From NCBI RefSeq assembly GCF_009363535.1, contig NZ_CP045369.1, positions 694,501 through 758,500 on the forward strand: a DNA stretch of 64,000 nt. The letters are read 5' to 3'. Positions 17,787 through 26,299 of this stretch are shown here, piece after piece; within the stretch, counting starts at the first letter, position 1; each line of letters opens with the position of its first letter. This stretch comes from Microbulbifer sp. THAF38 (lineage in GTDB: Bacteria; Pseudomonadota; Gammaproteobacteria; Pseudomonadales; Cellvibrionaceae). The notes beneath the pieces are model-generated. The model had not been told where the DNA came from. It did not search any database and was given only the letters and a program-made list of their open reading frames with translations. Position numbers and translations under genes: made by a program.

Positions 17787-18725
17787 ATGCTTACACACTG
17801 GCCGGAAGAGCTTACCAAGCTTAGCCGCAAGTTAGCCGGGGAAAGCTTGAGAGAAGAAATTGACAGTTTTATTCAGCAGCATCGGCTTCCCTCGGATTTC
17901 TTCCGGGAGATTGAGGCCTATTACCTACCATTGGCATTGTGGCTGGTTCAGCGACACCGTGAAGGGCAAACCTTGGTTGTGGGGATCAGTGGTGGCCAGG
18001 GCACTGGTAAGTCAACGTTGTCGGATTTTATTTGCCAGGTTCTAACGAGGCTGGGACTCAACAGCTGTACTTTCTCGATGGATGATATTTACCTGACCCG
18101 CTCACAGCGTTATCAGCTCTCACAAGAGGTTCACCCGCTCCTGTGCACCCGCGGTGTACCGGGTACTCACGATGTTCAATTGGGAATAGAAACTCTGGAT
18201 GCCCTTCGTAGCGCTCAGGAGCAATCCAAAATACCCCTGCCGCGTTTTGATAAATCCAAAGATGATAGGGTTCCTCGCTCTGGGTGGCCGGTACATAAGG
18301 GTAGGGTGGATATTGTCTTATTTGAGGGTTGGTGCCTTGGCGCTAGGGCATCGGAAACCCCACCGCAGCCTATTAACGCACTGGAAAGGACCGATGATGC
18401 TTCCGGCCTCTGGAGAAACTTTATCAATCAGCAGCTGCAAGGGTCTTATATGGAGCTGTTTAAGCGCGTAGACACTATGGTGATGCTGTGTGCGCCGGGA
18501 ATGGAGTCAATAGCTGTGTGGCGTAAACTGCAGGAACAAAGATTGCGTGAGCGCACTGGCGTGGGTATGCAAGATTCTGAGTTGGATCGCTTTATTGAGC
18601 ACTACGAGCGGATAACAAGAAATCTTATTAGTGACATGCCCAACTGGGCTGATTGTGTTTTGTTTTTGGGAGAGGACCACTGTATACGAGAGGTCAGGCT
18701 TGCTACTGAGAACGAAAAGAGCTGA
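17787..18725 (+). CDS. P-loop kinase of the D-glycerate 3-kinase family
   Basis: 312 residues. The Walker A loop GGQGTGKS is at 69-76, followed by the FSMDDIYLT motif and the RGVPGTHD and LPRFDKSKDDR boxes. The late motif VLFEGWCLGAR is characteristic of the plant-type D-glycerate 3-kinase/YggC family of phosphoribulokinase-like kinases. The likely reaction is phosphorylation of D-glycerate to 3-phosphoglycerate in the cytoplasm; the substrate assignment rests on family resemblance only. It stands alone between two strong terminator regions and converges with the AlgP-like gene. Confidence 0.85.
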   Translation: MLTHWPEELTKLSRKLAGESLREEIDSFIQQHRLPSDFFREIEAYYLPLALWLVQRHREGQTLVVGISGGQGTGKSTLSDFICQVLTRLGLNSCTFSMDDIYLTRSQRYQLSQEVHPLLCTRGVPGTHDVQLGIETLDALRSAQEQSKIPLPRFDKSKDDRVPRSGWPVHKGRVDIVLFEGWCLGARASETPPQPINALERTDDASGLWRNFINQQLQGSYMELFKRVDTMVMLCAPGMESIAVWRKLQEQRLRERTGVGMQDSELDRFIEHYERITRNLISDMPNWADCVLFLGEDHCIREVRLATENEKS

Positions 18726-18730
18726 AGTGC

Positions 18731-18783
18731 AGACCCCGGAATTGCCGGGGTCTATTCAGTTGGAGCCGTAGCCCCAACTGAAT
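18731..18783. terminator. two consecutive hairpins between convergent genes
   Basis: The first hairpin is AGACCCCGG paired with CCGGGGTCT (18731-18753). The second is ATTCAGTTGG paired with CCAACTGAAT (18754-18783). They sit directly between the kinase stop and the stop of the leftward AlgP-like gene and probably end transcription from both sides. Confidence 0.75.
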
Positions 18784-18795
18784 CGGCTAAGTGAC

Positions 18796-19689
18796 TTACT
18801 TAGCCTTGGGTGGGCGACCGCGACCACGCTTTACAGGAGCAGCTTCAGTTGCAGCTGGGGTTGCGGCGTCAACTTTTTTGGGGCGCCCTGGCTTTTTCTT
18901 GGCTGCTTCGCTTTTGGCCGGGCGACCGGGCTTCTTTTTCGCAGTTTCTGCCTTTGGCGGGCGGCCGCGACCGCGTTTTACAGGAGCAGCTTCAGTTGTT
19001 GCTGCTTCGGTTTCAGTTTTCTTTGGACGGCCAGGCTTTTTCTTGGCGGCTTCGCTTTTGGCTGGACGACCGGGCTTTTTAGCTTCTTCGGTTTTCTTGG
19101 GGCGACCTGGCTTTTTCTTCGGCTCTTCAGTGCTAGCGGCCTTGGGCGGACGGCCAGGCTTTTTCTTAGCGGCATCAGCTTTGGCTGGGCGGCCGGGCTT
19201 TTTCTTTGCAGCAGTTGTTTTCTTGGCAGCAGCTGCAGCTTTTTTGGCTTCTGCAGCGGCCTTCTTCTTCTCTTCAGCAGCCAGCTTCTTGGCAATCGCG
19301 GCTTCTTCTTTAGCGACAACTTTGGCTACTTTAGCGGCAAGCTTGTTTGCCGCTTTGATGCTGGCCAGTTCTTCTTTCGCATTTGCAGCAGCAGTTTTGG
19401 CCTCTGCAGCGGCTGTTTTAGCTGCTGCGGCAGCATCGCGAGCTTTCTTCAGCTGGTTTTGTTGTGCTGGAGTTTTCTTCTTGGCGCGAACAGCGGCAAC
19501 TTTTTCTTGAGTAGCTTTCGCTTTCTCTGCGGCTTTCTTGGCACTGTTTGCCAACTTTTCCACTTGAGCAGTCAGGTCCTTCTCTTGTTTGAGACGGGCG
19601 CTTTCCAGTTTGGTGGTAAGAGAGCGCAGTTCTGCTTCCAATTGTGCAATATCGCCAGTGGCGACTGCGGGTGCTTTTTTAGTAGCCAT
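18796..19689 (-). CDS. AlgP-like / histone H1-like AT-hook protein
   Basis: 297 residues. The N-terminal half (about 1-165) is a long Ala/Lys/Glu-rich helix predicted to form a coiled coil. The C-terminal half is a basic tail with repeated KPGRP units and two GRGRPPKA blocks, the AT-hook class that binds the minor groove of AT-rich DNA. In Pseudomonas, AlgP (AlgR3) is a histone-like regulator affecting alginate genes; here no alginate gene is near, so only a nucleoid or regulatory role can be inferred. The tail contains an internal direct duplication of about 40 residues starting KPGRPAKSEAAKKKPGRPKK. Such repeats are known to vary in length between strains. Confidence 0.9.
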   Translation of the reverse strand: MATKKAPAVATGDIAQLEAELRSLTTKLESARLKQEKDLTAQVEKLANSAKKAAEKAKATQEKVAAVRAKKKTPAQQNQLKKARDAAAAAKTAAAEAKTAAANAKEELASIKAANKLAAKVAKVVAKEEAAIAKKLAAEEKKKAAAEAKKAAAAAKKTTAAKKKPGRPAKADAAKKKPGRPPKAASTEEPKKKPGRPKKTEEAKKPGRPAKSEAAKKKPGRPKKTETEAATTEAAPVKRGRGRPPKAETAKKKPGRPAKSEAAKKKPGRPKKVDAATPAATEAAPVKRGRGRPPKAK

Positions 19690-19734
19690 TTAAATTTCCC
19701 TGCAAAAGTATTGTTTTGTTAAATGGGGGCATTC

Positions 19735-19812
19735 CTATCAATTATTCTCAGCCATCTTCACAGTGATTTGCACTGCCGAAGACGTCTGTTTTCGGCAGAA
19801 AACAATTGATAG
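19735..19812 (-). promoter_or_regulatory. nested inverted repeat in the AlgP-like leader
   Basis: An outer 9-bp inverted repeat (CTATCAATT at 19735-19743, AATTGATAG at 19804-19812) encloses an inner 8-bp one (CTGCCGAA at 19773-19780, TTCGGCAG at 19791-19798). A smaller CAGTG/CACTG stem lies between them. The element is 46 bases upstream of the AlgP-like start codon, so it could fold in the 5' leader RNA or act as an operator. Confidence 0.5.
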
Positions 19813-21374
19813 TGAGTCCCCCCAAGAGAGCGGCGCTAATTGCAGCTTATTTGTATACCTAAATGCAAGTGTTTTATAAGGAATTTTGCTATTTCCTATA
19901 AAAAAATTGGATTTTTTTTATATATTTTCAACTTCAGGGCCTAAAAGGAGAGTTTTCAGAGGTGAATGAGTAAAATTTACATAGCCGGGGATGGTTTTGT
20001 TTTTCTTTCAAAGCATTAAGCAAAATGAGTAACCGCAAGTGAATAGTTGAGTAATTTCCTATGGATTGTCGGCGGCTTCCGTTTTTTGCTAAGGAGATAA
20101 AACCTATATGTATTTGGAGGTCTGACGCGACTCAAACTCTGGCTAGAGAAGTTGTGTATAGGTGGAGTATCTGGTTAACAAAACTTAACGGACTGTAATC
20201 GGTGAATTCTTAGTATCTGCTGTCTGTAACAGAGGATCTTTACCGGCTTGTTCAGGGTGGAGAGTTCCCATCCTAGAGTTGTTGAATAAAAACGCTCGAT
20301 ACTCGGTTTGCTAATTGGCCCTGCAGTTAAAGAAACACTGAGTCATCTCATGAAACTTGTGCTTCCCTGATTAGGTCACAGGCCATGTGTGGCTTAGTAG
20401 AGGTATCCAGTTCCTGTAAGAAACCCTATGAAGGGGCATGGCTCCCTGTGGAAACTTGCATAGATGGGCCTTGAGAGTAGCTGTGATTACAGTACTGCTT
20501 TCGCCGGCGGCTAATATATACAGTGATCCACACTTTACCTTTAAAGCCTAAAAGCTCACTAGAAGAGGGGAATCGCTATTTAGGTATCAGGAAAGAATGC
20601 ACTGCACTCGAGGCGCGCTGTGAATATATCCTTGTGAGCTCGTAATCGGTATCCATGCCTCATAGGGTGCCGAGCGCAATGTGTTCCTTCCCCTTTTTAG
20701 TTTTAGGCGCTTTCCTGAATGTACACACCCACCTTTGATTATTGATATAGCCTTTGTGTTGATAGGGATATTGCCTGGATTGAGTTCGATATCTACGAAG
20801 AATTTTCCCATTGGTGTCAGCAGTCGATTTGCTTTTGCCAGAGATTCGAGGAGGGATTTTTGTGAAATAAGCGCGACCAGTATCACCTTTTCATGGCTGG
20901 AGTTAACTGGGCCACGAATGCAATAGCAAAAAGTTAGTGGGTATTCGCTGAGCTATAAGATTTCAAAGATTTTGAAATTTGTAACTTGCTGAATAGGCAT
21001 ATTGAAAGGGAATTCTTTGTTATCTAGTGACAGTTTATCTCCTTCTTAACCCTGTCTTGCCCGTTAAAGACCCTTGACTTAATAATGGTAAAGGCGGGCT
21101 CCCCAATTGGGCTTCGCAATGTTCTTTCCTGAAAACAACTTTAACCTTGCCCAGGCAATACTTAGTTAGCCTGTTATTGTCTTGAAATGGACTTTGTCAG
21201 TGACAGGGATCACGGGATAAAGGCTGGAATGTTTAAAGGTTTCTGAACTGTATTAGAGAGGCCGGGTGATTCTTTTTTAAGGCGTCGATCACTATGTAGA
21301 GAGGACTAGGTGATAGAGGATAGCTTAGTGGCTCTATCACCGTGTCAGAAAGAATGGCTATTGTCTTAAATCGG
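19813..21374. other. long region without a supported gene
   Basis: About 1.56 kb between the AlgP-like leader and the small leftward gene at 21375. It is AT-richer than its surroundings and interrupted by stops in all frames. The only open stretch of interest is a leftward GTG-started frame at 20587-20886 (99 codons), reported separately. I see no tRNA, IS end or array. Either it is decayed sequence or it carries non-coding RNA that cannot be recognised by eye. Confidence 0.5.
20587..20886 (-). CDS. doubtful small ORF or gene remnant
   Basis: 99 codons from a GTG at 20886, preceded by AAAAG. The frame stays open about 20 codons further upstream to a stop. The N-terminal half (ILVALISQKSLLESLAKANR and FFVDIELNP) has protein-like composition and a faint look of PilM/GspL-type proteins. 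The second half is basic and unlike anything I recognise. It could be the eroded end of a lost gene or a chance ORF. Confidence 0.2.
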   Translation of the reverse strand: MILVALISQKSLLESLAKANRLLTPMGKFFVDIELNPGNIPINTKAISIIKGGCVHSGKRLKLKRGRNTLRSAPYEAWIPITSSQGYIHSAPRVQCILS

Positions 21375-21779
21375 TTATAGCGGTCCGTAGGGTAGGTAGC
21401 GGTTATTGGAGTGTTGGCGAATCCAGAGCAGTTGCTCTTTTTGCAGTGGAGCTTTGCGTTTGCGTAACTCTTTTGCCAGAGGAATCACAGCGGACTCTGC
21501 TCCCGCATCCCATCCAGTCAATTCCATTTCTGCGAGAGTAAAGAAGCGTATGAGCTGCCACAGCTGCTCGTTATTCCAATGTTGGCTTTCCTCTAACCAT
21601 TGTTGAGCAGGCAGGCGAATAAGCTGTGATGCTCTTAGGTCTTCCTCATTTAGTTTATCGCTCAGGCTGTTATCAGAGATGGCAACACTGATAAGCCTCT
21701 GCAATTGATCCCGGTCGAATTCCCAATGGTTTTCTTCTTGCTGGCCACTCACCTGTGGCTCCCAGGCTCCTACGCTCAT
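21375..21779 (-). CDS. conserved-looking hypothetical protein
   Basis: 134 residues, acidic and tryptophan-rich, with no signal peptide or membrane segment. The middle (about 55-95) is helical (LPAQQWLEESQHWNNEQLWQ), and the C-terminus has a basic patch (KELRKRKAPLQ) before YLPYGPL. A Shine-Dalgarno GGAGAG lies a few bases ahead of the ATG, and codon use matches neighbouring genes, so I consider it real. It is divergent from mgsA with a short shared promoter region. I do not recognise the family and propose no function. Confidence 0.7.
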   Translation of the reverse strand: MSVGAWEPQVSGQQEENHWEFDRDQLQRLISVAISDNSLSDKLNEEDLRASQLIRLPAQQWLEESQHWNNEQLWQLIRFFTLAEMELTGWDAGAESAVIPLAKELRKRKAPLQKEQLLWIRQHSNNRYLPYGPL

Positions 21780-21938
21780 ATTCTCTCCTTATTTAGGTAC
21801 GAGGTTTTGAATATTATACCGGGGTGAACCTATTTCTGTTGAAAGCAATTCCCTAATACACCGTTGGATCGGGCAGGAAGAGAACAACTTCCGTGTGGTT
21901 GGGATAATATAGAAGCGTTATATTTTGTTGAGGTCCTC

Positions 21939-22391
21939 ATGGAATTTATCTCTAAGGCGCTACCTGCCAGTAAACGCATTGCTCTGGTTGCCCATGACAA
22001 TCGCAAGGGGGCTATGATTCAGTGGTGCCTTCGACACCGCTCTCTACTGGAAAGGCACAGCCTTCTGGCTACTGGCACAACGGGCGGAAAGATAGAGGAA
22101 GCTACTGGCCTTGAAGTGGAGAAGCTCCTGAGCGGCCCCTTGGGTGGCGATCAGCAATTGGGAGCCCGCATCAGTGAGGGGGTAGTAGACCTGCTGGTCT
22201 TCTTCTGGGACCCCTTTGAGCCCATGCCCCATGATCCAGACGTAAAGGCACTGCTGCGGATTGCGGCGGCCTGGAATATTCCTGTGGCCTGTAACTCGAG
22301 TAGTGCCGATATGATCATCCAATCGGCCCTGATGGACTGTGAATTTGACCGCGAAGTACCCGATTACCAGCGTTATCTGGAGCAGCGCTAG
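21939..22391 (+). CDS. mgsA: methylglyoxal synthase
   Basis: 150 residues from the ATG at 21939 (GAGG at 21930-21933); the open frame extends 25 codons upstream, but this start matches the length of the E. coli enzyme. It converts dihydroxyacetone phosphate to methylglyoxal plus phosphate, a bypass of lower glycolysis under phosphate limitation. All key positions are visible in E. coli-like numbering: H19-D20 in VAHDN, the TGTTG phosphate loop, catalytic D71 in GPLGGDQQ, and H98-D99 in PHDPDVKALLR. Cytoplasmic. Single gene. Confidence 0.96.
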   Translation: MEFISKALPASKRIALVAHDNRKGAMIQWCLRHRSLLERHSLLATGTTGGKIEEATGLEVEKLLSGPLGGDQQLGARISEGVVDLLVFFWDPFEPMPHDPDVKALLRIAAAWNIPVACNSSSADMIIQSALMDCEFDREVPDYQRYLEQR

Positions 22392-22576
22392 TCGGATTTT
22401 TCGATCAAAAATTGACCTTATCGCTTGGGTGTTCTCTGTAACTCATTGATTTGTAATAGTTATTTCCTTGGGTTATAGGTTGTACTTGCAATGCCAGGCG
22501 ATTCGCGGCAATCTTGCCCACCAGATGAGACCGGTTAAACCGGCACCCTTGGTATTTGATAACAGCACGGTGTTTT

Positions 22577-22999
22577 ATGAGTAGACGACGCGGAAAGGCC
22601 GTAGAAGAAGAAAAGGCGGATATCGACCTGACGCCCATGCTGGACGTAGTGTTCATCATGCTGATCTTCTTTATCGTAACGGCGTCCTTTGTAAAAGAGA
22701 AAGCGTTGGACGTAAATGTGCCTGATCCGAATCAGACCCAGGACAATCCGCCTGATCCAGACAAGCAAAATATCCTGCTGGTTGTGAACGCCAACGATGA
22801 AATCACTTTAGGTGGTAGCCGCATCGATAGCCGCGCTGTTCGCGCTCGTATCGCGCAGCTGTATGCCGAGAATCCTCAAGCCATTGTGATTGTACGTGCG
22901 CACAACAAATCCAGTGCTGACACCTATGTACAGATCGCAGATGCTGCCAAGGAAGTGAGCCCGGGAATCCAGGTATCTCTGGTGCCCTTCGAGAAGTAA
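22577..22999 (+). CDS. ExbD/TolR family biopolymer transport protein (orphan)
   Basis: 140 residues from the ATG at 22577, which gives the family start MSRRRGKA; the frame is open seven codons further upstream. A short basic N-terminus is followed by one membrane helix with the conserved proton-carrying Asp (DLTPMLDVVFIMLIFF, D23). A periplasmic ExbD domain follows, ending in LVPFEK. It normally works with ExbB and TonB to energise outer-membrane receptors. No exbB or tonB is adjacent; the gene stands alone between mgsA and the dioxygenase gene, so its partners lie elsewhere. Confidence 0.93.
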   Translation: MSRRRGKAVEEEKADIDLTPMLDVVFIMLIFFIVTASFVKEKALDVNVPDPNQTQDNPPDPDKQNILLVVNANDEITLGGSRIDSRAVRARIAQLYAENPQAIVIVRAHNKSSADTYVQIADAAKEVSPGIQVSLVPFEK

Positions 23000-23034
23000 T
23001 TCAGCGAGAAGTCAGTCTGCTTCTGCAGAAGAGT

Positions 23035-23063
23035 AAAAAGCCAGCAAGTTGCTGGCTTTTTTT
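23035..23063 (+). terminator. intrinsic terminator of exbD
   Basis: An 8-bp stem AGCCAGCA/TGCTGGCT with a 3-base loop is followed by seven T residues and preceded by an A-run. It lies about 40 bases past the exbD stop. Confidence 0.92.
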
Positions 23064-23131
23064 ATGCCCGTCTCTATTTGTTGAAAGTCAAAAAACGAGT
23101 CTTTCAACAGGGAATGTGTAGCCTTTGACCG

Positions 23132-23914
23132 TTAGAGTTCAGCGCGAATGGCCCAGAGATCGGGAAATACCACTTTGAACAGAGTGTTCTTCAGGTACCC
23201 AACACCGCTGGATCCCCCCGTGCCCATCTTACTGCCAATGGTCCGTTCTACCATCTTTACATGTCGGTAGCGCCATTGTTGTAAAGATGAGTCGATATCG
23301 ACCAGGGCCTCGCAGATTTCACTCAGTAGGGGGTCACTGCGATAGATATCGATGAGAACTTTTTGTATTGCGGGAGACGGTTCGGCAACTTGGCGAAAGT
23401 CCCGGTTTAATTCTTGTGCAGGTACCGGGAGACCCTCGTGAACCAGGAATCTCAGGAATGCATCCCATAAGGTCGGAGCTTCCAACCGCTTCATCAGGCG
23501 CTGGTAGTGGTCCGAGCCGGGCTCATAATTCTCCAGTTTTTTTGGATCTTTGGACCCGTAGAGGAATTCCAGCTCGCGGAACTGAAACGACTGAAAACCA
23601 CTGGCGGTTGATAGGCGGTCGCGGAATGATAAGAACTCCAATGGTGTCAGGGTCTCGAGGATATCCACCTGTTGGATCAGCGTGCGATAGATCTTATCTA
23701 CACGTTTTAGGGTGTGTAGCGCGCGGTTGCGTTCGCCGTTATTGAAGAGCCGTACCAGAAAGTCCAGTTCATGTAACATCTGCTTAAACCACAGCTCGTA
23801 GCTCTGGTGTATCACAATAAATAGAAGTTCATCGTGTTCAGGGCCATCGGAAAGAGGCTTCTGGCACTCAAGCAGCTCGTCAATTTTCAGGTATGAGCTA
23901 TAGGTGAGAGTCAT
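23132..23914 (-). CDS. kynA: tryptophan 2,3-dioxygenase
   Basis: 260 residues, close to the bacterial family length. This heme enzyme opens the indole ring of L-tryptophan to N-formylkynurenine, the first step of the kynurenine pathway. Family marks are the N-terminal YSSYLKIDELLECQKP, HDELLFIVIHQSYELWFKQ with the active-site His, and SGFQSFQFRELEFLYG. The C-terminal RHVKMVERTIGSKMGTGGSS carries the proximal heme His and the substrate-binding loop. No kynureninase or formamidase gene is next to it. It is divergent from an M20 hydrolase gene with 128 bases between the starts. Confidence 0.96.
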   Translation of the reverse strand: MTLTYSSYLKIDELLECQKPLSDGPEHDELLFIVIHQSYELWFKQMLHELDFLVRLFNNGERNRALHTLKRVDKIYRTLIQQVDILETLTPLEFLSFRDRLSTASGFQSFQFRELEFLYGSKDPKKLENYEPGSDHYQRLMKRLEAPTLWDAFLRFLVHEGLPVPAQELNRDFRQVAEPSPAIQKVLIDIYRSDPLLSEICEALVDIDSSLQQWRYRHVKMVERTIGSKMGTGGSSGVGYLKNTLFKVVFPDLWAIRAEL

Positions 23915-24042
23915 TTGGGCGTATTCCTGGTCGAGTTTTGATCAGCGGCGAAATAATGCTCTCTTTAATCTGCCCGTATCAAAACATAAGTTTTGGCAAA
24001 GCGATTAGTATGATCCTCAATATTAGGCCCGGAGTTCATTGA

Positions 24043-25290
24043 ATGGAAAACCCCGCACAACAAATGCGTATCGACGGCGCGCGTCTATGGCAAAGCCTTA
24101 TGCAAATGGCTGAAATCGGTGCAACCCCAGCTGGTGGTTGTAACCGGCAGGCACTGACCGATGAGGATCGCAAAGGACGCGACCTGTTCGTACGCTGGTG
24201 CCGGGAAATCGGCTGTGAAATTCGTGTGGATCGCATGGGTAATATCTTTGCCCGGCGCCTTGGCACCGACAACAACCTGCCCGCGGTCATTACAGGGTCA
24301 CACCTGGATACCCAGCCCACCGGTGGAAAGTTTGATGGTGTGTACGGTGTATTGGCCGGTCTCGAAGTGTTGCGCACCCTTGAGGAGCGCGGGGTTCGAA
24401 CCAAGGCTCCCCTCGAGGTGGTGGTCTGGACTAATGAAGAAGGGGCTCGTTTCTCCCCCGCTATGGTGGGATCTGGAGTTTGGGCTGGAGAATTCAGCCT
24501 CGATTATGGCCACAGCCGCATGGATAAGTCCGGGGTTACAATTGGCCAGGAACTGGAGCGCATCGGATACCTGGGACCTGAACCTGCCCAACCGACACCG
24601 ATTAAGGCCGCCTTTGAGGCACATATTGAGCAAGGGCCAATTTTAGAAAAGCAGGATCAGGTGATTGGTGTCGTCACCGGGGTGCAGGGGATTCGTTGGT
24701 ACGATGTCACCTTCTTTGGAACTCCCTGTCACGCGGGACCCACCCCAATGGAAGATCGCCGCGATCCTGTGCAGGCCATGGCATGGCTGTGTGAGAAGCT
24801 TTATGGAGAAGTGAGGGCTTACTCTATAGATGCCAGAATTACCTGTGGCGATTTGCGTGCAGCGCCAGGCAGCCGCAACACAGTGCCGGAAAAAGTCGTC
24901 CTTGCACTGGATTTACGTCATCCGACACCGGAAGGGTTAGAGCACTTGCACCGTACCCTCTATCGGGTAGCTGAGCAGGCTCAGGAAGCCAGTGGTGTCG
25001 CCATTGATGTACGCGACGAGTGGTACTCACCGCCTGTGGCATTCGACAAAGGCTGCGTCGAGGCGGTAGATAGTGCAGTGCAGAACTTGGGTTACAGTCA
25101 TCGCAAGATGGTTTCTGGAGCTGGGCACGACTCGGTCTACGTTTCCCGGGTTGCACCCGTGTCAATGATTTTCGTGCCCTGTGCCGGGGGGCTTTCACAC
25201 AATGAGGCGGAGTCGGCTGAACCGGGACACCTAGAAGCCGGCTGTAACGTCCTGTTACATGCCATGTTAAACAGCGCCGAAGTGGGCTGA
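24043..25290 (+). CDS. M20-family N-carbamoyl amino acid / allantoate-type amidohydrolase
   Basis: 415 residues, with GGAG ahead of the ATG. A zinc-dependent hydrolase of the hydantoinase/carbamoylase group: metal ligands lie in TGSHLDTQPTGGKFDG and WTNEEGARFSP (glutamate pair), and further ones in FEAHIEQG and SHNEAE near the C-terminus. The lid domain carries GTPCHAGPTPMEDRRDP, and GAGHDS contributes to the site. Relatives cleave N-carbamoyl-L-amino acids, ureidopropionate or allantoate. It is followed at 85 bases by an arginine-deiminase-fold enzyme, so both probably act in one catabolic route for a ureido or guanidino compound. The substrate is uncertain. Confidence 0.9.
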   Translation: MENPAQQMRIDGARLWQSLMQMAEIGATPAGGCNRQALTDEDRKGRDLFVRWCREIGCEIRVDRMGNIFARRLGTDNNLPAVITGSHLDTQPTGGKFDGVYGVLAGLEVLRTLEERGVRTKAPLEVVVWTNEEGARFSPAMVGSGVWAGEFSLDYGHSRMDKSGVTIGQELERIGYLGPEPAQPTPIKAAFEAHIEQGPILEKQDQVIGVVTGVQGIRWYDVTFFGTPCHAGPTPMEDRRDPVQAMAWLCEKLYGEVRAYSIDARITCGDLRAAPGSRNTVPEKVVLALDLRHPTPEGLEHLHRTLYRVAEQAQEASGVAIDVRDEWYSPPVAFDKGCVEAVDSAVQNLGYSHRKMVSGAGHDSVYVSRVAPVSMIFVPCAGGLSHNEAESAEPGHLEAGCNVLLHAMLNSAEVG

Positions 25291-25375
25291 TAATCCCTGC
25301 TAATCAATATGAAATAAGTATGCCTGGCGAGTCTGCAGGACTGGCTGTGGTCCTATAAACCGATTTGGATTGATC

Positions 25376-26296
25376 ATGAGTGAATTTACCTTGAAGTACC
25401 GCAAGGACAACGGCGGTACAGCTCCACTGACTAACTGGGGAATGGACTCCGAGTACGGTGTATTGCGTGATGTATTAATCGGTCCCGTGGATAATTTCAG
25501 TTGGCGCACAGGAAATGCCAGTGCCCGTCGCGCCGAGCGCTTGGGAATGCAGTTCGACCACAAAGTGGCTGAGGCGCAACACAGAGAAATGCTGGATGCC
25601 TACCGCCATGCGGGAGTGACTACCCACCTGATTCCGGCAGACAGCAGCCTGCCTTACCAGATCTATGGGCGTGATTCTTCAGTAATGACCCCCTGGGGGC
25701 CAATTGTTACGCAAATGTTTAGCCCTTGGCGCCGGGGGGAGTGGGCTCCCATCGTCAAGAAGTATGCTGAACTGGAAATTCCCATTTACGATGTCATCAC
25801 CGCCGGCTCTTTGGAAGGTGGTGATTTTATGGTGCTGGAGCCGGGAGTTATTCTGTGTGGTTATTCCGGTGAGCGCACCAGTCCCCAGGGCTTTGCACAG
25901 ATGAAGAGCTGGGTAGAGAAGGAGGGCTGGGAAGTGAAAGGCTACCAGTTTGATCCTTTCTTCCTACATATCGATGTTTTGGTGGCGATGTTGGCGGAAA
26001 AGCTTGCGGCTATCTGTGTCGATGCCGTAGAACCTGAGTTGGTGCAGTGGTTCAAGAGCCGCAATATCGAGATTATCGATATTCCCTTCCCGCAAGTGCT
26101 GGAGCTGGGAGTCAATGTGGTGGCCCTGGGGAATGATCGAGTGATGCTGCCCAAAGCCAATACCGGCCTTGCCGAGAAGTGCAGGGCCCACGGTCTGGAG
26201 GTCATTGATCCAGATATTTCCATGATTACTCCCGGAGGAGGCGGCGTTCACTGTATGTGCCAGCCTCTACGCAGAGATTCCGCACTAAAGCCTTAA
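25376..26296 (+). CDS. arginine deiminase-fold hydrolase (DDAH/amidinotransferase family)
   Basis: 306 residues from the ATG at 25376; a TTG two codons upstream is also in frame. The guanidino-modifying fold shows its usual order: YGRDSS near residue 100, SLEGGDF, the catalytic histidine in FFLHIDV, and the nucleophile cysteine near the C-terminus in GGGGVHCMCQPLRRD. The family includes dimethylarginine dimethylaminohydrolase, arginine deiminase and amidinotransferases. Pairing with the carbamoylase upstream suggests sequential removal of a guanidino or ureido group; the actual substrate cannot be read from sequence. Confidence 0.88.
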   Translation: MSEFTLKYRKDNGGTAPLTNWGMDSEYGVLRDVLIGPVDNFSWRTGNASARRAERLGMQFDHKVAEAQHREMLDAYRHAGVTTHLIPADSSLPYQIYGRDSSVMTPWGPIVTQMFSPWRRGEWAPIVKKYAELEIPIYDVITAGSLEGGDFMVLEPGVILCGYSGERTSPQGFAQMKSWVEKEGWEVKGYQFDPFFLHIDVLVAMLAEKLAAICVDAVEPELVQWFKSRNIEIIDIPFPQVLELGVNVVALGNDRVMLPKANTGLAEKCRAHGLEVIDPDISMITPGGGGVHCMCQPLRRDSALKP

Positions 26297-26299
26297 TCG

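Noticed and set aside
18791..19510. A 239-codon rightward frame full of GRPGFF repeats
   Set aside because: It is the exact antisense shadow of the AT-hook tail; the repeats come from the KPGRP codons on the other strand.
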